Origin: an uncultured archaeon
GTDB taxonomy: Archaea; Thermoproteota; Nitrososphaeria_A; Caldarchaeales; Wolframiiraptoraceae
NCBI GenBank assembly: GCA_938083505.1
Contig: CALKCF010000005.1
Span: forward strand, 1-36,056
DNA length: 36,056 bases
Reading direction: 5' to 3'
Below are positions 1-10,960 of the stretch, in pieces (within the stretch, counting starts at the first letter, position 1; each line of letters begins with the position of its first letter). Both the position numbers and the translations under genes were made by a program. The notes below the pieces were generated by a model that saw only the letters and a list, made by a program, of their open reading frames with translations, was not told the DNA's origin and ran no database searches.

Positions 1-111
1 TCATGGGAGGAGCAGAGGTACGCTGAGACAAAGCTCTTTCCTCTGATAGCGGAGGTAATGATGCACAAAGAGTTTTCTAGAAAAAATCGAATAACTTCCC
101 TTCTTTTTTGA
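1..111 (+). CDS. C-terminal end of an unidentified protein (partial)
   Basis: Frame 1 is open from the window edge to a TGA at 109-111 and encodes about 36 residues ending in NRITSLLF. The other two forward frames close early. The peptide has a protein-like mix of charged and hydrophobic residues (SWEEQRYAETKLFPLIAEVM). I do not recognise a family from so short a piece. It could be a chance opening. A tRNA gene on the other strand follows 50 nt later. Confidence 0.4.
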   Translation, partial: SWEEQRYAETKLFPLIAEVMMHKEFSRKNRITSLLF

Positions 112-161
112 GTCATGAGTCTTTACCCGATAATCTTTGTCTGTAACGGTGGGTAGCTTAA

Positions 162-235
162 AGCCCCGGGCGGGATTTGAACCCGCGACCGCCGGCTTAC
201 AAGGCCGGCGCTATGCCGGGCTTAGCTACCGGGGC
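162..235 (-). tRNA. tRNA-Thr (UGU)
   Basis: The minus strand folds into a complete cloverleaf. The acceptor stem is GCCCCGG paired with CCGGGGC, the D arm carries GCTA/TAGC, the anticodon stem is CCGGC/GCCGG around the 7-nt loop CTTGTAA, and the T stem is GCGGG/CCCGC around TTCAAAT. The anticodon TGT reads ACA (threonine). The discriminator is T and no CCA is encoded. There is no intron. An A/T-rich stretch around 262-272 lies at the right distance upstream to be its TATA box. Confidence 0.95.
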
Positions 236-279
236 CCTCTTACGGGTCTATGTGTGGTGGATAAATAATAGTTTTTATC

Positions 280-726
280 CTAAATTTCCTTATACATTAT
301 GATCGCATCTTCGTTACGATAGTAACGATGCACCTTTCTTTTCTCGACGAAATCCATGCTCGAGTAAAATTTCTTAGCGACGGTGTTGGACTCCCTGACC
401 TCAAGCCAAACCTCACACGCTCCAGACTCTTTTACGTAAGATGTCGCCACCTCCATCAGCGCCCTACCTATCCCCATATTCCTAAAGCCCCGCTCAACTG
501 CAATGTTTAAGATATGGCCGACCTTCTTGCCGCTCCGCTCCTCGATGTCCACGACGACGTAACCTACGAGCTTTTCGTCGATCAAGGCTACTTTAATGCT
601 TTCAGGGTTTTTCATGTGGAGGTATGCGAACATGTAGCAGGGCCATGGATCTTCAAAGGACTCCCTCTCAATCCTGCAGACATCCTCGAGGTCGGACGGC
701 CTGAACGCCCTTATCGCCAACACCAT
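280..726 (-). CDS. rimI: RimI-type protein N-acetyltransferase (GNAT fold)
   Basis: The 148-residue product is one GNAT domain. Visible parts are the N-terminal IRAFRPSDLEDVCRIERESF, the central strand followed by the acetyl-CoA loop RGFRNMGIGRALM (R-x-x-G-x-G pattern, near residues 80-92), and the RimI-type tail with EVRESNTVAKKFYSSMDF and RYYRNEDAIIMYK. Family members acetylate protein N-termini; in archaea the homologue (Ard1/RimI) has broad substrates, including N-terminal Ser or Ala left after methionine removal. Length matches the family. The ATG at 726 is the natural start. The gene stands alone between tRNA-Thr and a long non-coding stretch. Family assignment is firm; the substrate is not shown by the sequence. 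Confidence 0.88.
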   Translation of the reverse strand: MVLAIRAFRPSDLEDVCRIERESFEDPWPCYMFAYLHMKNPESIKVALIDEKLVGYVVVDIEERSGKKVGHILNIAVERGFRNMGIGRALMEVATSYVKESGACEVWLEVRESNTVAKKFYSSMDFVEKRKVHRYYRNEDAIIMYKEI

Positions 727-1206
727 ACCACATCCGACGCCTTAATATTATAGTTGGGCGACCTTAAGCATTGCGACGTCCATGCGACCATCCCATGTTG
801 CGCTTTTACGCCGCCGATTAGTTCAACATTTCGGAAAAATTTTCTCAGGGTGCTGAACTTTTCCGTCTTCGAACCTCGCGAAATTTTTACGGATTTCTGA
901 CCCGTCGATGAGTGTTAGGCCGCTTATGCAGGATAATAGGGTTGTGGGTGTAGCGGTCGTAGTCTAAGTTGCCTTCTCAACCTTTAACTCCCAATTTTCA
1001 TCTGGGAGCATATGCCTGGGATGATAAGGGTATTGTTCAAAAGACTCTTTCAATCCTCTTTGTGAGGTTCCGAGGCGTTTTCCGCGCCCTGCACCTTTCC
1101 AGCGTCTTTTTTTATCTTTATGCTTTGCATTGCTGGCTCTTCTGAAGGTTAGTATTTAAAAAGAGAAGAAGCAGGATGTATAGCTTATGATTCCGAGGTA
1201 AATTGG
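727..1206. other. Intergenic stretch with one frameshifted small ORF
   Basis: About 480 nt lie between rimI and the RNase P RNA. Apart from the small frameshifted ORF at 964-1130 and its TATA box (tatttaaa, 1153-1160), I see no long reading frame, tRNA, 5S or SRP-like RNA, and no clear pair of C and D boxes. Part of it may be upstream control sequence of rimI. Confidence 0.5.
964..1130 (-). pseudogene. Possible small protein gene (about 55 aa) split by a one-base deletion
   Basis: A TATA-like tatttaaa at 1153-1160 is centred 26 nt before an ATG at 1130, the spacing of leaderless archaeal genes. The ATG opens 26 codons (MQSIKIKKDAGKVQG...PHKED) and then meets TGA. In the next frame the sequence goes on as KESFEQYPYHPRHMLPDENW and ends ELKVEKAT before TAG at 964-966. 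The total span, 167 nt, is one base short of 56 codons. One added G at the TGA (GATTGAAAG to GATTGGAAAG) would give a single 55-residue protein with Trp at the join. I do not recognise the family. It could be a real small gene with a sequencing error, a fresh pseudogene, or chance. Confidence 0.4.
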
Positions 1207-1503
1207 GGGGCGTGCGGCCTGTAGCCCTCCTTCTGTTTTAGGCGGGATTTGTCTAATCGGTGCCCGAGGCCTCGCCGGGGCAGGCTCAAAGGCCTCTTGC
1301 CTTTCCCGCGCGGGCCGCCCGTTCCACCCAATCCCGACACCTCGTCAGCGGCTTATTGCCGCATCAAGCTCATCTGGTATCGGGAGGTCTCGTTTCTGGT
1401 GCGTTGCCAGGGGTCTCCCCCTACACCTCGCGGTGTCGCGCGCCCCTGCTTGGGGGAGGAACTTCCTCGGGAGTTCCCCGAGACCCGCCCGGCCACCCGC
1501 CCC
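1207..1503 (-). ncRNA. rnpB: RNase P RNA (archaeal)
   Basis: This is the catalytic RNA that trims 5' leaders from tRNA precursors. On the minus strand the 5' end GGGGCGGGTGGCC pairs with the 3' end GGCCGCACGCCCC, a 13-position P1 helix with one mismatch. Inside are blocks typical of RNase P RNA: CCCGAGGAAGTTCC near the 5' end (conserved region I), CAGAAACGAGACC in the middle, and AAAACAGAAGGAGGGCTACAG near the 3' end (conserved region V). Length is about 297 nt, normal for archaea. High G+C (visibly above the flanks) fits a structured RNA of a thermophile. Open frames across it on either strand are by-products of that composition. End points come from the P1 helix and could be off by a few nt. 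Confidence 0.88.
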
Positions 1504-1525
1504 ACAATAAAAAATCCATGCCTTG

Positions 1526-1534
1526 CTTATTAAT
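1526..1534 (-). promoter_or_regulatory. TATA box of RNase P RNA gene
   Basis: The minus strand reads attaataag here, centred about 27 nt upstream of the inferred RNA 5' end at 1503. Spacing and composition match an archaeal TATA element. The start site itself is inferred. Confidence 0.55.
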
Positions 1535-1619
1535 CATTACTCCGGCATAGGCTTTAGAGGGTCTTTTCAGCTTTGCCGGCCGTGCAACTTTAATAGAAAT
1601 AATCTTCATGTTGATTCGA

Positions 1620-2585
1620 ATGAGCAAAGATTGTTCTGGTCTTGGCGAGTTTCCGCTAGTCCTGCTTCTCTGCGATTCTAAACCGTTCTCGATAGTCAGG
1701 TACTTCGAGCACGCCCTCTACGAACTGGTTAACGTAATCTCTGTGTACCTCGACGTTCATGAATGGTTCATAAAGAAGCTATCCATACCCTCCCTGCTCT
1801 ACAAGCTCTTGAACATGAGGTTCTCCAGGGTAAAACCAATGCCAAGGGAGCCTGACATAGTCCTCGTGGTAGAGCCTCCCATCAAGCGTCCTTACGACCT
1901 CAAAAGGTTCAGGAACTCTATTAAGGTATTCTACGCCTTGGACCCTCATACCCGGAATGCTATGCAGGCCTACAATAAATGCGAGCTCTGGAATTATGAC
2001 TTCGTCTTCGTCGGGCAGAAGGACTACATTTGGATGTTCAAGGAGATGGGTTGCAGCAAGGTCTTCTGGTTACCTTATGCATACGACCCGAGGATATTCA
2101 GGGAAATACCCGGACTCCAAAGAATATATGAAGTCGCATTCTTGGGCTCCATGAACGACGAAAGGAGACGGATACTAAGCGTCCTAAAAGAGAAGTTCAA
2201 GATGTTCACGACGGAAGACGGAAGTTTTGCGTTGATGCATGACGCGTCTCTAGTATACTCTATGTCAAAGATCGCGTTGCAGATCTCTAATAACAAGACC
2301 CTCGGCTCTAGAATATTCGAGGCGATGGGATGCAGAAGGATGGTGCTGGCAGACAAGATAAAAAACGGTTTAGAGGATATCTTCAAGGAGGGGTTAGAGA
2401 TAGTGCTGTACTCAGACTTGGACGAACTCATAGAGCTGATAAAGTACTACTTGGAGGATGAGGAGAAAAGAGAGCTTCTGGCCAGCAACGGTTACAGCGT
2501 TGTGAGAGCCTCGCATACCTACCGACATAGGGTTATTACTATGATGGATCAGCTTGGCATAAAGCTGCCGAAAAGTTTTTGCTGA
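1620..2585 (+). CDS. CgeB-like glycosyltransferase (GT-B fold)
   Basis: The product (321 aa from the ATG at 1620; an in-frame ATG also lies at 1608) resembles the CgeB group of glycosyl transferases family 1. The N-terminal half carries the ALDPHTRN and YDFVFVGQKDYIWMFKEMG segments, the middle has the strand-turn VAFLGSMNDERRRILSVLK, and the C-terminal half has the donor-sugar motif region ISNNKTLGSRIFEAMGCRRM followed by IVLYSDLDELIELIKYYLED and a C-terminal helix. It should move a sugar from an activated donor to an acceptor I cannot name. No signal peptide or membrane segment is visible, so it acts in the cytoplasm. The TATA-like actttaatag at 1587-1596 sits 28 nt before 1620, favouring a leaderless start there. 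It stands alone, without a polysaccharide cluster. Confidence 0.8.
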   Translation: MSKDCSGLGEFPLVLLLCDSKPFSIVRYFEHALYELVNVISVYLDVHEWFIKKLSIPSLLYKLLNMRFSRVKPMPREPDIVLVVEPPIKRPYDLKRFRNSIKVFYALDPHTRNAMQAYNKCELWNYDFVFVGQKDYIWMFKEMGCSKVFWLPYAYDPRIFREIPGLQRIYEVAFLGSMNDERRRILSVLKEKFKMFTTEDGSFALMHDASLVYSMSKIALQISNNKTLGSRIFEAMGCRRMVLADKIKNGLEDIFKEGLEIVLYSDLDELIELIKYYLEDEEKRELLASNGYSVVRASHTYRHRVITMMDQLGIKLPKSFC

Positions 2586-2644
2586 TTTTATGCAGAGAAC
2601 TAACTCCTTAATTAAAATATTCTTTTACTAATCAGTCGAAAAGC

Positions 2645-2654
2645 CTTATTAATA
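2645..2654 (+). promoter_or_regulatory. TATA box of the 23S rRNA gene
   Basis: The sequence cttattaata lies in the A/T-rich gap after the glycosyltransferase gene. Counting 25-27 nt on gives a start near 2676, just before G+C-rich leader sequence begins. This supports transcription of the 23S gene from its own promoter. Confidence 0.55.
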
Positions 2655-2767
2655 ACTCTCAAGAATAAAATAATTGCCGAAGCGTTGTATGAGAGCTACC
2701 GGTCTTCTGACCGGTCTGCTCGATGCGGGAGTAAGTTACGCTTACTGTGACCGCGCTCAGAGGTTTG

Positions 2768-5897
<3,130 letters not shown>

Positions 5898-5917
5898 CTG
5901 CTCTCTGGGCGCGGATT

Positions 5918-5943
5918 ACAACCCCCCAAGAGTTTTGGGTTGT
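5918..5943. terminator. Inverted repeat between convergent 23S rRNA and 267-aa ORF
   Basis: ACAACCC and GGGTTGT bracket an A/T-containing loop, forming a hairpin just beyond the 23S processing stem and before the 3' end of the convergent gene. There is no clear T run directly after it, so it may be a structural 3' end rather than a classical terminator. Confidence 0.35.
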
Positions 5944-5960
5944 GTGGGAGTTTATATCTC

Positions 5961-6764
5961 TCAACATCCGGCCAGTACTCTAATTTTTCTGAACACCTCC
6001 TGTAACTTTGATGCGGAGTTGCTGAAGGGTTGAACGACTAACGTGGTGCACCGCCTTTTAAGGTACTTTAGGGTGTTTACGCAATCGCTCGTTAACGAGA
6101 GCACGTACTCATCGGCTGCATGTTTCGTAAAACCATCCTCAATGTTTTCTACCCTTAATCTCCTAGCGATGTAACACTTGGCTGCGTCGTTCAGTCCGTC
6201 TACTGTAACAGGTGTATATACTGCTGCGAACCCTTTGTCCACGAGCGAAAGAAACTCCTCGAGCCTACTTCTTCTATAAACATAGAACAACGTCATGTTA
6301 AAAAGCTCTGCTATATGGACCGAAGCCTTTTCGATCTTCTCACAGCCTATGTACATCACGTCGTCGTATACTCGCCTGATAATTCTGGCGTACTCCTCGA
6401 TTAGCCTTATGGAGTTCTTGCATAGCTCGTGCGGAGAAAGGTACGCTGGGTTTCCTGGTACAAGGCAGGGTTGTATGTTATCGTAGCTTTGGGACATTTC
6501 GATAAAATCTTTTACCCTCCTGTCTACATCAGAGCGTCTAACGGATATCGTAACTACTAACGTGACGCCTCGTTGTTCCTCAAGCAGGGTAGAGAGCTCA
6601 GAAAATCTTGGGTCCGTACTGACCCACTCAGAGTCGATAAAATGCTTTCTAATGCCGATAGAATTGAGTAATTCGTTTATTTCATATAGCGAAGCTAACA
6701 TTCTGTCGGCGTAAGAGGATAGTTGTGAGGGTTTAGTGGCCTTAGCCAGGCGGAAGTCCCTCAC
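5961..6764 (-). CDS. Hypothetical protein, 267 aa
   Basis: The frame opens with GTG at 6764 (MRDFRLAKATKPSQLSSYAD) and ends with the strand-helix piece TTLVVQPFSNSASKLQEVFR and a terminal Cys. The pattern of beta strands alternating with amphipathic helices (GVTLVVTISVRR, DDVMYIGCEKIEKASVHIAE, GFAAVYTPVTVDGL) suggests a TIM-barrel or other alpha/beta fold. The order of elements faintly recalls luciferase-like/F420-dependent proteins, but I see no convincing cofactor motif and do not claim that family. There are 5 Cys residues and no signal peptide or membrane span. It converges on the 23S rRNA gene. The TATA-rich stretch at 6820-6840 may be its promoter. It is probably a real gene because of its length and normal composition. 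Confidence 0.6.
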   Translation of the reverse strand: MRDFRLAKATKPSQLSSYADRMLASLYEINELLNSIGIRKHFIDSEWVSTDPRFSELSTLLEEQRGVTLVVTISVRRSDVDRRVKDFIEMSQSYDNIQPCLVPGNPAYLSPHELCKNSIRLIEEYARIIRRVYDDVMYIGCEKIEKASVHIAELFNMTLFYVYRRSRLEEFLSLVDKGFAAVYTPVTVDGLNDAAKCYIARRLRVENIEDGFTKHAADEYVLSLTSDCVNTLKYLKRRCTTLVVQPFSNSASKLQEVFRKIRVLAGC

Positions 6765-6873
6765 CTATACGGAACCAATTCACCTCTCACCCTCGATGTT
6801 TGCTTCAAAGATTTTTGTCGCTAGTATAAAAATTTATAAAAATTTAAACAAAAATGTATTTGGGTGTTTTGAC

Positions 6874-7323
6874 CTACCTCAAAGCCAAGAGCCTTTTCAG
6901 TTCTGCTATATGTTCTTGCTCATCCATTATAACATGTCTGACTTCGTGCTCCAACTTGAAGTACTCGTAAGTTAAGTTGTCCTTCTCCTCCACGATCTTC
7001 TTGAGAATCTGAGTGTAATAATCTACCGCGCCCCTTTCGTCATTTAAGTTTATCTCTAAGATTTCTTGTATCGTCTTGGCAGATTTCGTCTCAGCTATTC
7101 CCATAGAAGGTACACCACCCAAATAATCGCCTATGAGCGTCCTGAAAATTTCCTGATGCTTCGCCTCGTCGCTAGCTATCTCTTTTAACCTCTCTATTAT
7201 AGGTTCACAATTTAACCCATCTACGACCTCCGCATGGCTTAGGTACTGCACGTATGCAGCGTGTTCCAACTCGAGAGCCTTATTAAGCATCTTAATAATT
7301 TCTTCCTTCGCTTTAGAAGTCAT
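6874..7323 (-). CDS. Ferritin-like di-iron protein
   Basis: The 149-residue protein is a four-helix ferritin-like domain. Its iron ligands are visible: ELEHAAYVQYLSH (E and H in helix 1 region), SDEAKHQEIF (E-x-x-H in helix 2), NLNDERGAVDYYTQI (E in helix 3) and DEQEHIAELKRLL (E-x-x-H in helix 4). The two E-x-x-H motifs give the expected carboxylate-bridged di-iron site. Relatives are called bacterioferritin-like, Dps-like or ferritin-like and oxidise and store iron or remove peroxide; the exact role cannot be read here. I see no specific Met for heme binding. It has its own leaderless promoter and diverges from tgtA. Confidence 0.82.
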   Translation of the reverse strand: MTSKAKEEIIKMLNKALELEHAAYVQYLSHAEVVDGLNCEPIIERLKEIASDEAKHQEIFRTLIGDYLGGVPSMGIAETKSAKTIQEILEINLNDERGAVDYYTQILKKIVEEKDNLTYEYFKLEHEVRHVIMDEQEHIAELKRLLALR

Positions 7324-7344
7324 GTTTTTTATGTTAACAAATTA

Positions 7345-7360
7345 GATATTTAATATTTTT
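7345..7360 (-). promoter_or_regulatory. TATA region of the ferritin-like gene
   Basis: The minus strand reads aaaaatattaaatatc. Its centre is about 26-28 nt from the ATG at 7323, so the mRNA would start at or next to the start codon (leaderless). A second element, tatttaaaat at 7394-7403, points toward tgtA on the plus strand. Confidence 0.55.
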
Positions 7361-7443
7361 GGTTGGAAGGAACACACTACGCAACCCCTTCAGTATTTAA
7401 AATAGTAAAACCGATTTATTACCCGATAAGGCCGGGTCGTCAT

Positions 7444-8988
7444 ATGTTCGAGGTTATAACCAAAGACCTTCTTGGAAGGATAGGTAGAATAGAGACAAAG
7501 TCTGGAAAGTTTGAGACGCCCGCATTCTTCCCTGTAATAAACCCTGTAAGTCAGACAATCCCTGCAAGCTATATCTCCGAGAGGTTCGGATGTAGGGCAG
7601 TAATAACGAACGCTTACATAATTTACAGGAAGTTAAGGAATGAAGGCATAGAGAAAGACGTACACGACATCATATCGTTTAACGGCATAGTTATGACGGA
7701 TTCTGGTGGGTACCAAATGCTCGAGTATGGTGATGTGGCTGTCACACCTAAGGAAATTGCAAGATTTCAAGAAGCAATGCGTAGTGATATGGCCGTACCG
7801 CTTGATGTGCCGACAGGACTTGTAGGTTACGAGAAAGCTAAGGAGAGTGTTGAGAAGACGTTAGCAAATGTTATGGAGACCCTCGAGGTGTTGAGGGATT
7901 GTAGGAAGGCTTTATGGGCGGCACCGATACAGGGTGGTACGCACCTTCAGCTATTGGAGTACTGTACATCTAAGCTGGTGGATATGCCCTTTGACTTTTT
8001 CGCCCTCGGAAGCCCCACACCCCTCATGAAGGGCTACATGTTCACTAAGCTGTTCAAGATGATAGCAACGGTTAAACGTATCATCCCATCCGAGAAGCCG
8101 CTCCATCTATTCGGTGCTGGTCACCCTATGCTCATGCCTTTTGCCGTGGCGATGGGTTGCGATACTTTCGATTCTGCAAGCTACTACCTCTATGCAAAGG
8201 AGGGAAGGTACATGAGCAGCTCAGGGACGCTAAAGCTCTCAACGCTGGATTATTTTCCATGCGAGTGCGAGGTCTGCTCTAAATACTCTCCTAAAGAGTT
8301 AAGGTCGTTGCCGGATGAGGAAAGGGTTAAACTTCTATCGCTTCATAACCTAAGCGTTTGTTTCCGTGAAGTTATGGAGATAAAGCAAGCGATCAAGTAT
8401 GGAAGGTTAATAGAGCTCCTCGAGATAAGGGCTAGATCTCACCCTAGACTCTACGCTGCTTTTAGGGCAATGCTTTCTGATAGGAAACTCATAGAGCTTA
8501 TGGAGCTGCATACGCCCGTATCGAAAAGGAGGGGCATGAACCTTTTTGATAGGTTCAGCTTGTTGAGACCAGAAGTTAGCAGGACGAGGAGCAGATTGAT
8601 GGAGTACGTAGCAACGAAAAAGTCTGATACGATAGTTTTAATACCCCAAGTGGGAAGAAAGCATAAGAGTGTGGAATCTGCTGAGCGTATCATTAGGGAG
8701 AAGTTACCCGAGATCGCTGAAAAAACCTCTTACGGTTTCTTTTTGAACCCATACGGCGTAGTTCCTGCGGAGCTCAAGTTCGTCTATCCCTTCTCGCAGA
8801 TGAATTTCAGCATATCGTTACTGATGGATGCTAAAGAAGACATAACAGATGCTACCATAAATTACTTATTAGGGCATGGTTATAAGCACGTAGTTTTATT
8901 AAATACTCAGAACCCATCCTTGAGAGAACTCATCACGCTTATCAAATCTAAGCTGGAAGAAAAAGGGATAAGGGTGAGCATGCTTTAG
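7444..8988 (+). CDS. tgtA: Archaeosine tRNA-ribosyltransferase (ArcTGT)
   Basis: The enzyme swaps guanine-15 of archaeal tRNA for preQ0, the first step of archaeosine formation. I start it at ATG 7444 (MFEVITKDLLGRIGRIETKS), which matches the family start; an in-frame TTG at 7363 would add 27 residues without family features. Seen in the 514 aa: FFPVINP, MTDSGGYQ with Asp86, PLDVPTG, and the zinc site CECEVC followed by a His in LSLHNLSVC. The catalytic barrel covers about residues 1-340. The rest is a C-terminal extension with VLIPQVGRKHKSVESAERI and YPFSQMN. It ends at residue 514 with no obvious PUA domain, which the euryarchaeal enzyme carries at its C-terminus. Confidence 0.92.
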   Translation: MFEVITKDLLGRIGRIETKSGKFETPAFFPVINPVSQTIPASYISERFGCRAVITNAYIIYRKLRNEGIEKDVHDIISFNGIVMTDSGGYQMLEYGDVAVTPKEIARFQEAMRSDMAVPLDVPTGLVGYEKAKESVEKTLANVMETLEVLRDCRKALWAAPIQGGTHLQLLEYCTSKLVDMPFDFFALGSPTPLMKGYMFTKLFKMIATVKRIIPSEKPLHLFGAGHPMLMPFAVAMGCDTFDSASYYLYAKEGRYMSSSGTLKLSTLDYFPCECEVCSKYSPKELRSLPDEERVKLLSLHNLSVCFREVMEIKQAIKYGRLIELLEIRARSHPRLYAAFRAMLSDRKLIELMELHTPVSKRRGMNLFDRFSLLRPEVSRTRSRLMEYVATKKSDTIVLIPQVGRKHKSVESAERIIREKLPEIAEKTSYGFFLNPYGVVPAELKFVYPFSQMNFSISLLMDAKEDITDATINYLLGHGYKHVVLLNTQNPSLRELITLIKSKLEEKGIRVSML

Positions 8989-8994
8989 AACCTT

Positions 8995-9519
8995 TTAGCG
9001 CGACTCCATCATACGGGTAACGGAGTTTCCGTATACGTTGTAGTATGCGATCTCTTCGAGCGCTTTTCGCCTCTTCTTTCCCTTCCTTGCCGGATTTACC
9101 GGATAACCAAAGGGTGCCACTGTTATTAGTCTCCATTCCTTTGGAACCTCGAGTATTTGTTTAACTTTCTTTTCCTCAAAGTTTGTTACCCAGCAGGAGC
9201 CAACACCAAGAGACCATGCCACCAGCATCATGTCTTCCATAGCCCTAGCACCGTCAACCTCAGGGAGCTTTGCATTTTCCGTAAAAAGCGCAATGGCAAA
9301 CGCGGCGTTCGCTATATGAGCCCCCGTCGGAGTCGTTTTACTTAACAAAAGTAGCTTATCCTTATCATCGATGAGTATAAAGCGCCATGGTTGTGTGTTC
9401 TTAGAGCTATGCGCGAGACGCCCTGCCTCCAGAATCTTGAGGATTGTGTCCTTAGGAACTTTATCCGGTTTAAACTCCCTAACGGCTAAGTTTGTCTTTA
9501 TAGCTTCTATAACCTCCAT
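8995..9519 (-). CDS. Nitroreductase-family FMN oxidoreductase
   Basis: The 174-residue protein is a complete short nitroreductase domain: AVREFKPDKVPKDTILKILE at the start, the FMN loop SSKNTQPWRFILI (N-x-Q-P-W pattern, near residues 38-50), then GVGSCWVTNFEEKKVKQILE and the tail VAPFGYPVNPARKGKKRRKA. These homodimeric flavoproteins use NAD(P)H to reduce varied substrates; I cannot assign one. It converges on tgtA with 6 nt between stops. A TATA-like gtttaaatcc near 9558 on the minus strand fits a promoter with a short leader. Confidence 0.88.
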   Translation of the reverse strand: MEVIEAIKTNLAVREFKPDKVPKDTILKILEAGRLAHSSKNTQPWRFILIDDKDKLLLLSKTTPTGAHIANAAFAIALFTENAKLPEVDGARAMEDMMLVAWSLGVGSCWVTNFEEKKVKQILEVPKEWRLITVAPFGYPVNPARKGKKRRKALEEIAYYNVYGNSVTRMMESR

Positions 9520-9623
9520 AGCTTCCAGCCAAGAAGGCTATGTGTATCATCTCGGATTTAAACGCTAGCTCCTTAGAAACGTTTATGAATTACGTTAAAT
9601 TGGAAAGGTGAGAGATAAAGGTC

Positions 9624-9633
9624 ACATATATGG
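9624..9633 (+). promoter_or_regulatory. TATA box of the beta-CASP nuclease gene
   Basis: The sequence acatatatgg is centred about 27 nt before the GTG at 9656, implying a leaderless mRNA beginning at that GTG. Confidence 0.5.
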
Positions 9634-9655
9634 TGTATAGGTTTTCTGAGGGACG

Positions 9656-10921
9656 GTGCCTACCATGGAAATAACTTTTCTGGGCTCTGTAGGCGAGGTT
9701 GGCAAGTCAGCAATACTCATAAAGTCTGACAAAACGAGGATTCTGTTAGACTACGGTATTAAACCAAACGATGAGCCAGAGTTTCCTGCGCATATAGCTC
9801 CTAAGGACCTAGACGCCGTTGTAATTACGCACGCCCATCTGGATCATTCCGGGGCCGCGCCGCTGTTGTATATGGACGAGGGGCCAAAACTCTACTCCAC
9901 GAGCATGTCCCTTAAAACGTGCGAAATACTCCTTGAGGACTTCCTCAGACTGTCCGGTTATTACGTCCCGTACGAGTACTTAGAGGTGGAGTACATGTTT
10001 GGAAGAGCAAAGAGTGTTTACTACAGGGAGCCGATAAGGATTAAAGACGTTGAGATAGAGTTGCTGGATGCCGGCCACATACCGGGAAGCGCTCAGGTCG
10101 TAATAAACGCCGATAAGCGCCTTCTCTTCACAGGAGATATCAACCCTATAAAAACTAGGTTACTGAAAGGTGCCGATATTAGCCAAACTGATGTAGACGC
10201 AGTAATCATAGAGTCCACGTATGCTAAGGAGGCACACGAGAATAGATTAGAACTTGAAAAACAGTTCGTCGAGGAATGCTACAGGGTGGTTGAAGATGGT
10301 GGTATAGTTTTAGTGCCAGCATTCTCAGTAGGCCGCTCACAAGAAATGTTGTGCATCTTAACGGTGCAAAACTTTAAACACATGCTTTCGACTGACGGTA
10401 TGGCCATCAAGATGCTTGACTTATATCTAAAAGAAGGTAAAGAGTTCATCGCAAACTACGATCTGCTAGAAAAAGTTAGAAAAAGGGTCAACATCGTCAG
10501 CGGCAAAAAGGAAAGGAAAAGGGTGCTCGAGCATCCTGGCGTAATAGTTTGTCCAGCCGGTATGCTCAAGGGCGGGCCAGCTGCTTATTACGTTCAACAT
10601 ATAGCTAATGATAAGTCTTCGGCGATATTCTTGGTTAGCTATCAGATACCGGGGACACCAGGGGCTTTGCTGGTTTCGGAGAAGAAATTGATGATAAACG
10701 GTAAGGAAGTGCCAGTTAAGGCCAGGGTTGAGCATTTCCTATTCTCGAGCCATGCTGGTCAGAAGGAACTTCAGGCTTTGCTAAAGTCTTTTAACCCTGG
10801 AACAAAGGTCTTCACGGTTCACGGCGACGGTGATAGTTGCGAGGTCCTTGCCGATTGGGCCAGAAAGGAGTGCTCGTTAGACGCTGTTGCACCATCATTG
10901 AGAATGACTTACAAACTTTAG
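9656..10921 (+). CDS. Archaeal beta-CASP metallo-beta-lactamase nuclease (aCPSF2-like)
   Basis: The product is a ribonuclease of the CPSF73/beta-CASP class, acting in RNA processing or decay. Motifs in order from the GTG start: LGSVGEVGKSAI, the zinc ligands H-x-H-x-D-H at residues 59-64 (THAHLDHSG), DAGHIPGSAQ, LLFTGDINP, the beta-CASP strand IESTYA, VLVPAFSVGRSQEML, VIVCPAGMLKGGPAAYY and FSSHAGQKEL near the C-terminus. At 421 aa it lacks the N-terminal KH domains of aCPSF1, so it belongs to the shorter aCPSF2/RNase J-like archaeal set. Start may be GTG 9656, placed by the TATA box, or ATG 9665, which costs 3 residues. The aCPSF2 subgroup is inferred from length and domain make-up. Confidence 0.9.
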   Translation: MPTMEITFLGSVGEVGKSAILIKSDKTRILLDYGIKPNDEPEFPAHIAPKDLDAVVITHAHLDHSGAAPLLYMDEGPKLYSTSMSLKTCEILLEDFLRLSGYYVPYEYLEVEYMFGRAKSVYYREPIRIKDVEIELLDAGHIPGSAQVVINADKRLLFTGDINPIKTRLLKGADISQTDVDAVIIESTYAKEAHENRLELEKQFVEECYRVVEDGGIVLVPAFSVGRSQEMLCILTVQNFKHMLSTDGMAIKMLDLYLKEGKEFIANYDLLEKVRKRVNIVSGKKERKRVLEHPGVIVCPAGMLKGGPAAYYVQHIANDKSSAIFLVSYQIPGTPGALLVSEKKLMINGKEVPVKARVEHFLFSSHAGQKELQALLKSFNPGTKVFTVHGDGDSCEVLADWARKECSLDAVAPSLRMTYKL

Positions 10922-10960
10922 CCAGCTCGGGAACAGCTTTTATGAGAGGTATCTGCTGCT

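Noticed and set aside
1249-1627. Overlapping frames of 68-96 codons on both strands
   Set aside because: They overlap the RNase P RNA and its promoter; composition is Pro/Arg-rich as expected for translated structured RNA.
7363-7443. TTG start of tgtA at 7363
   Set aside because: The added 27 residues match nothing in the family, and a TATA-like element lies inside that stretch.
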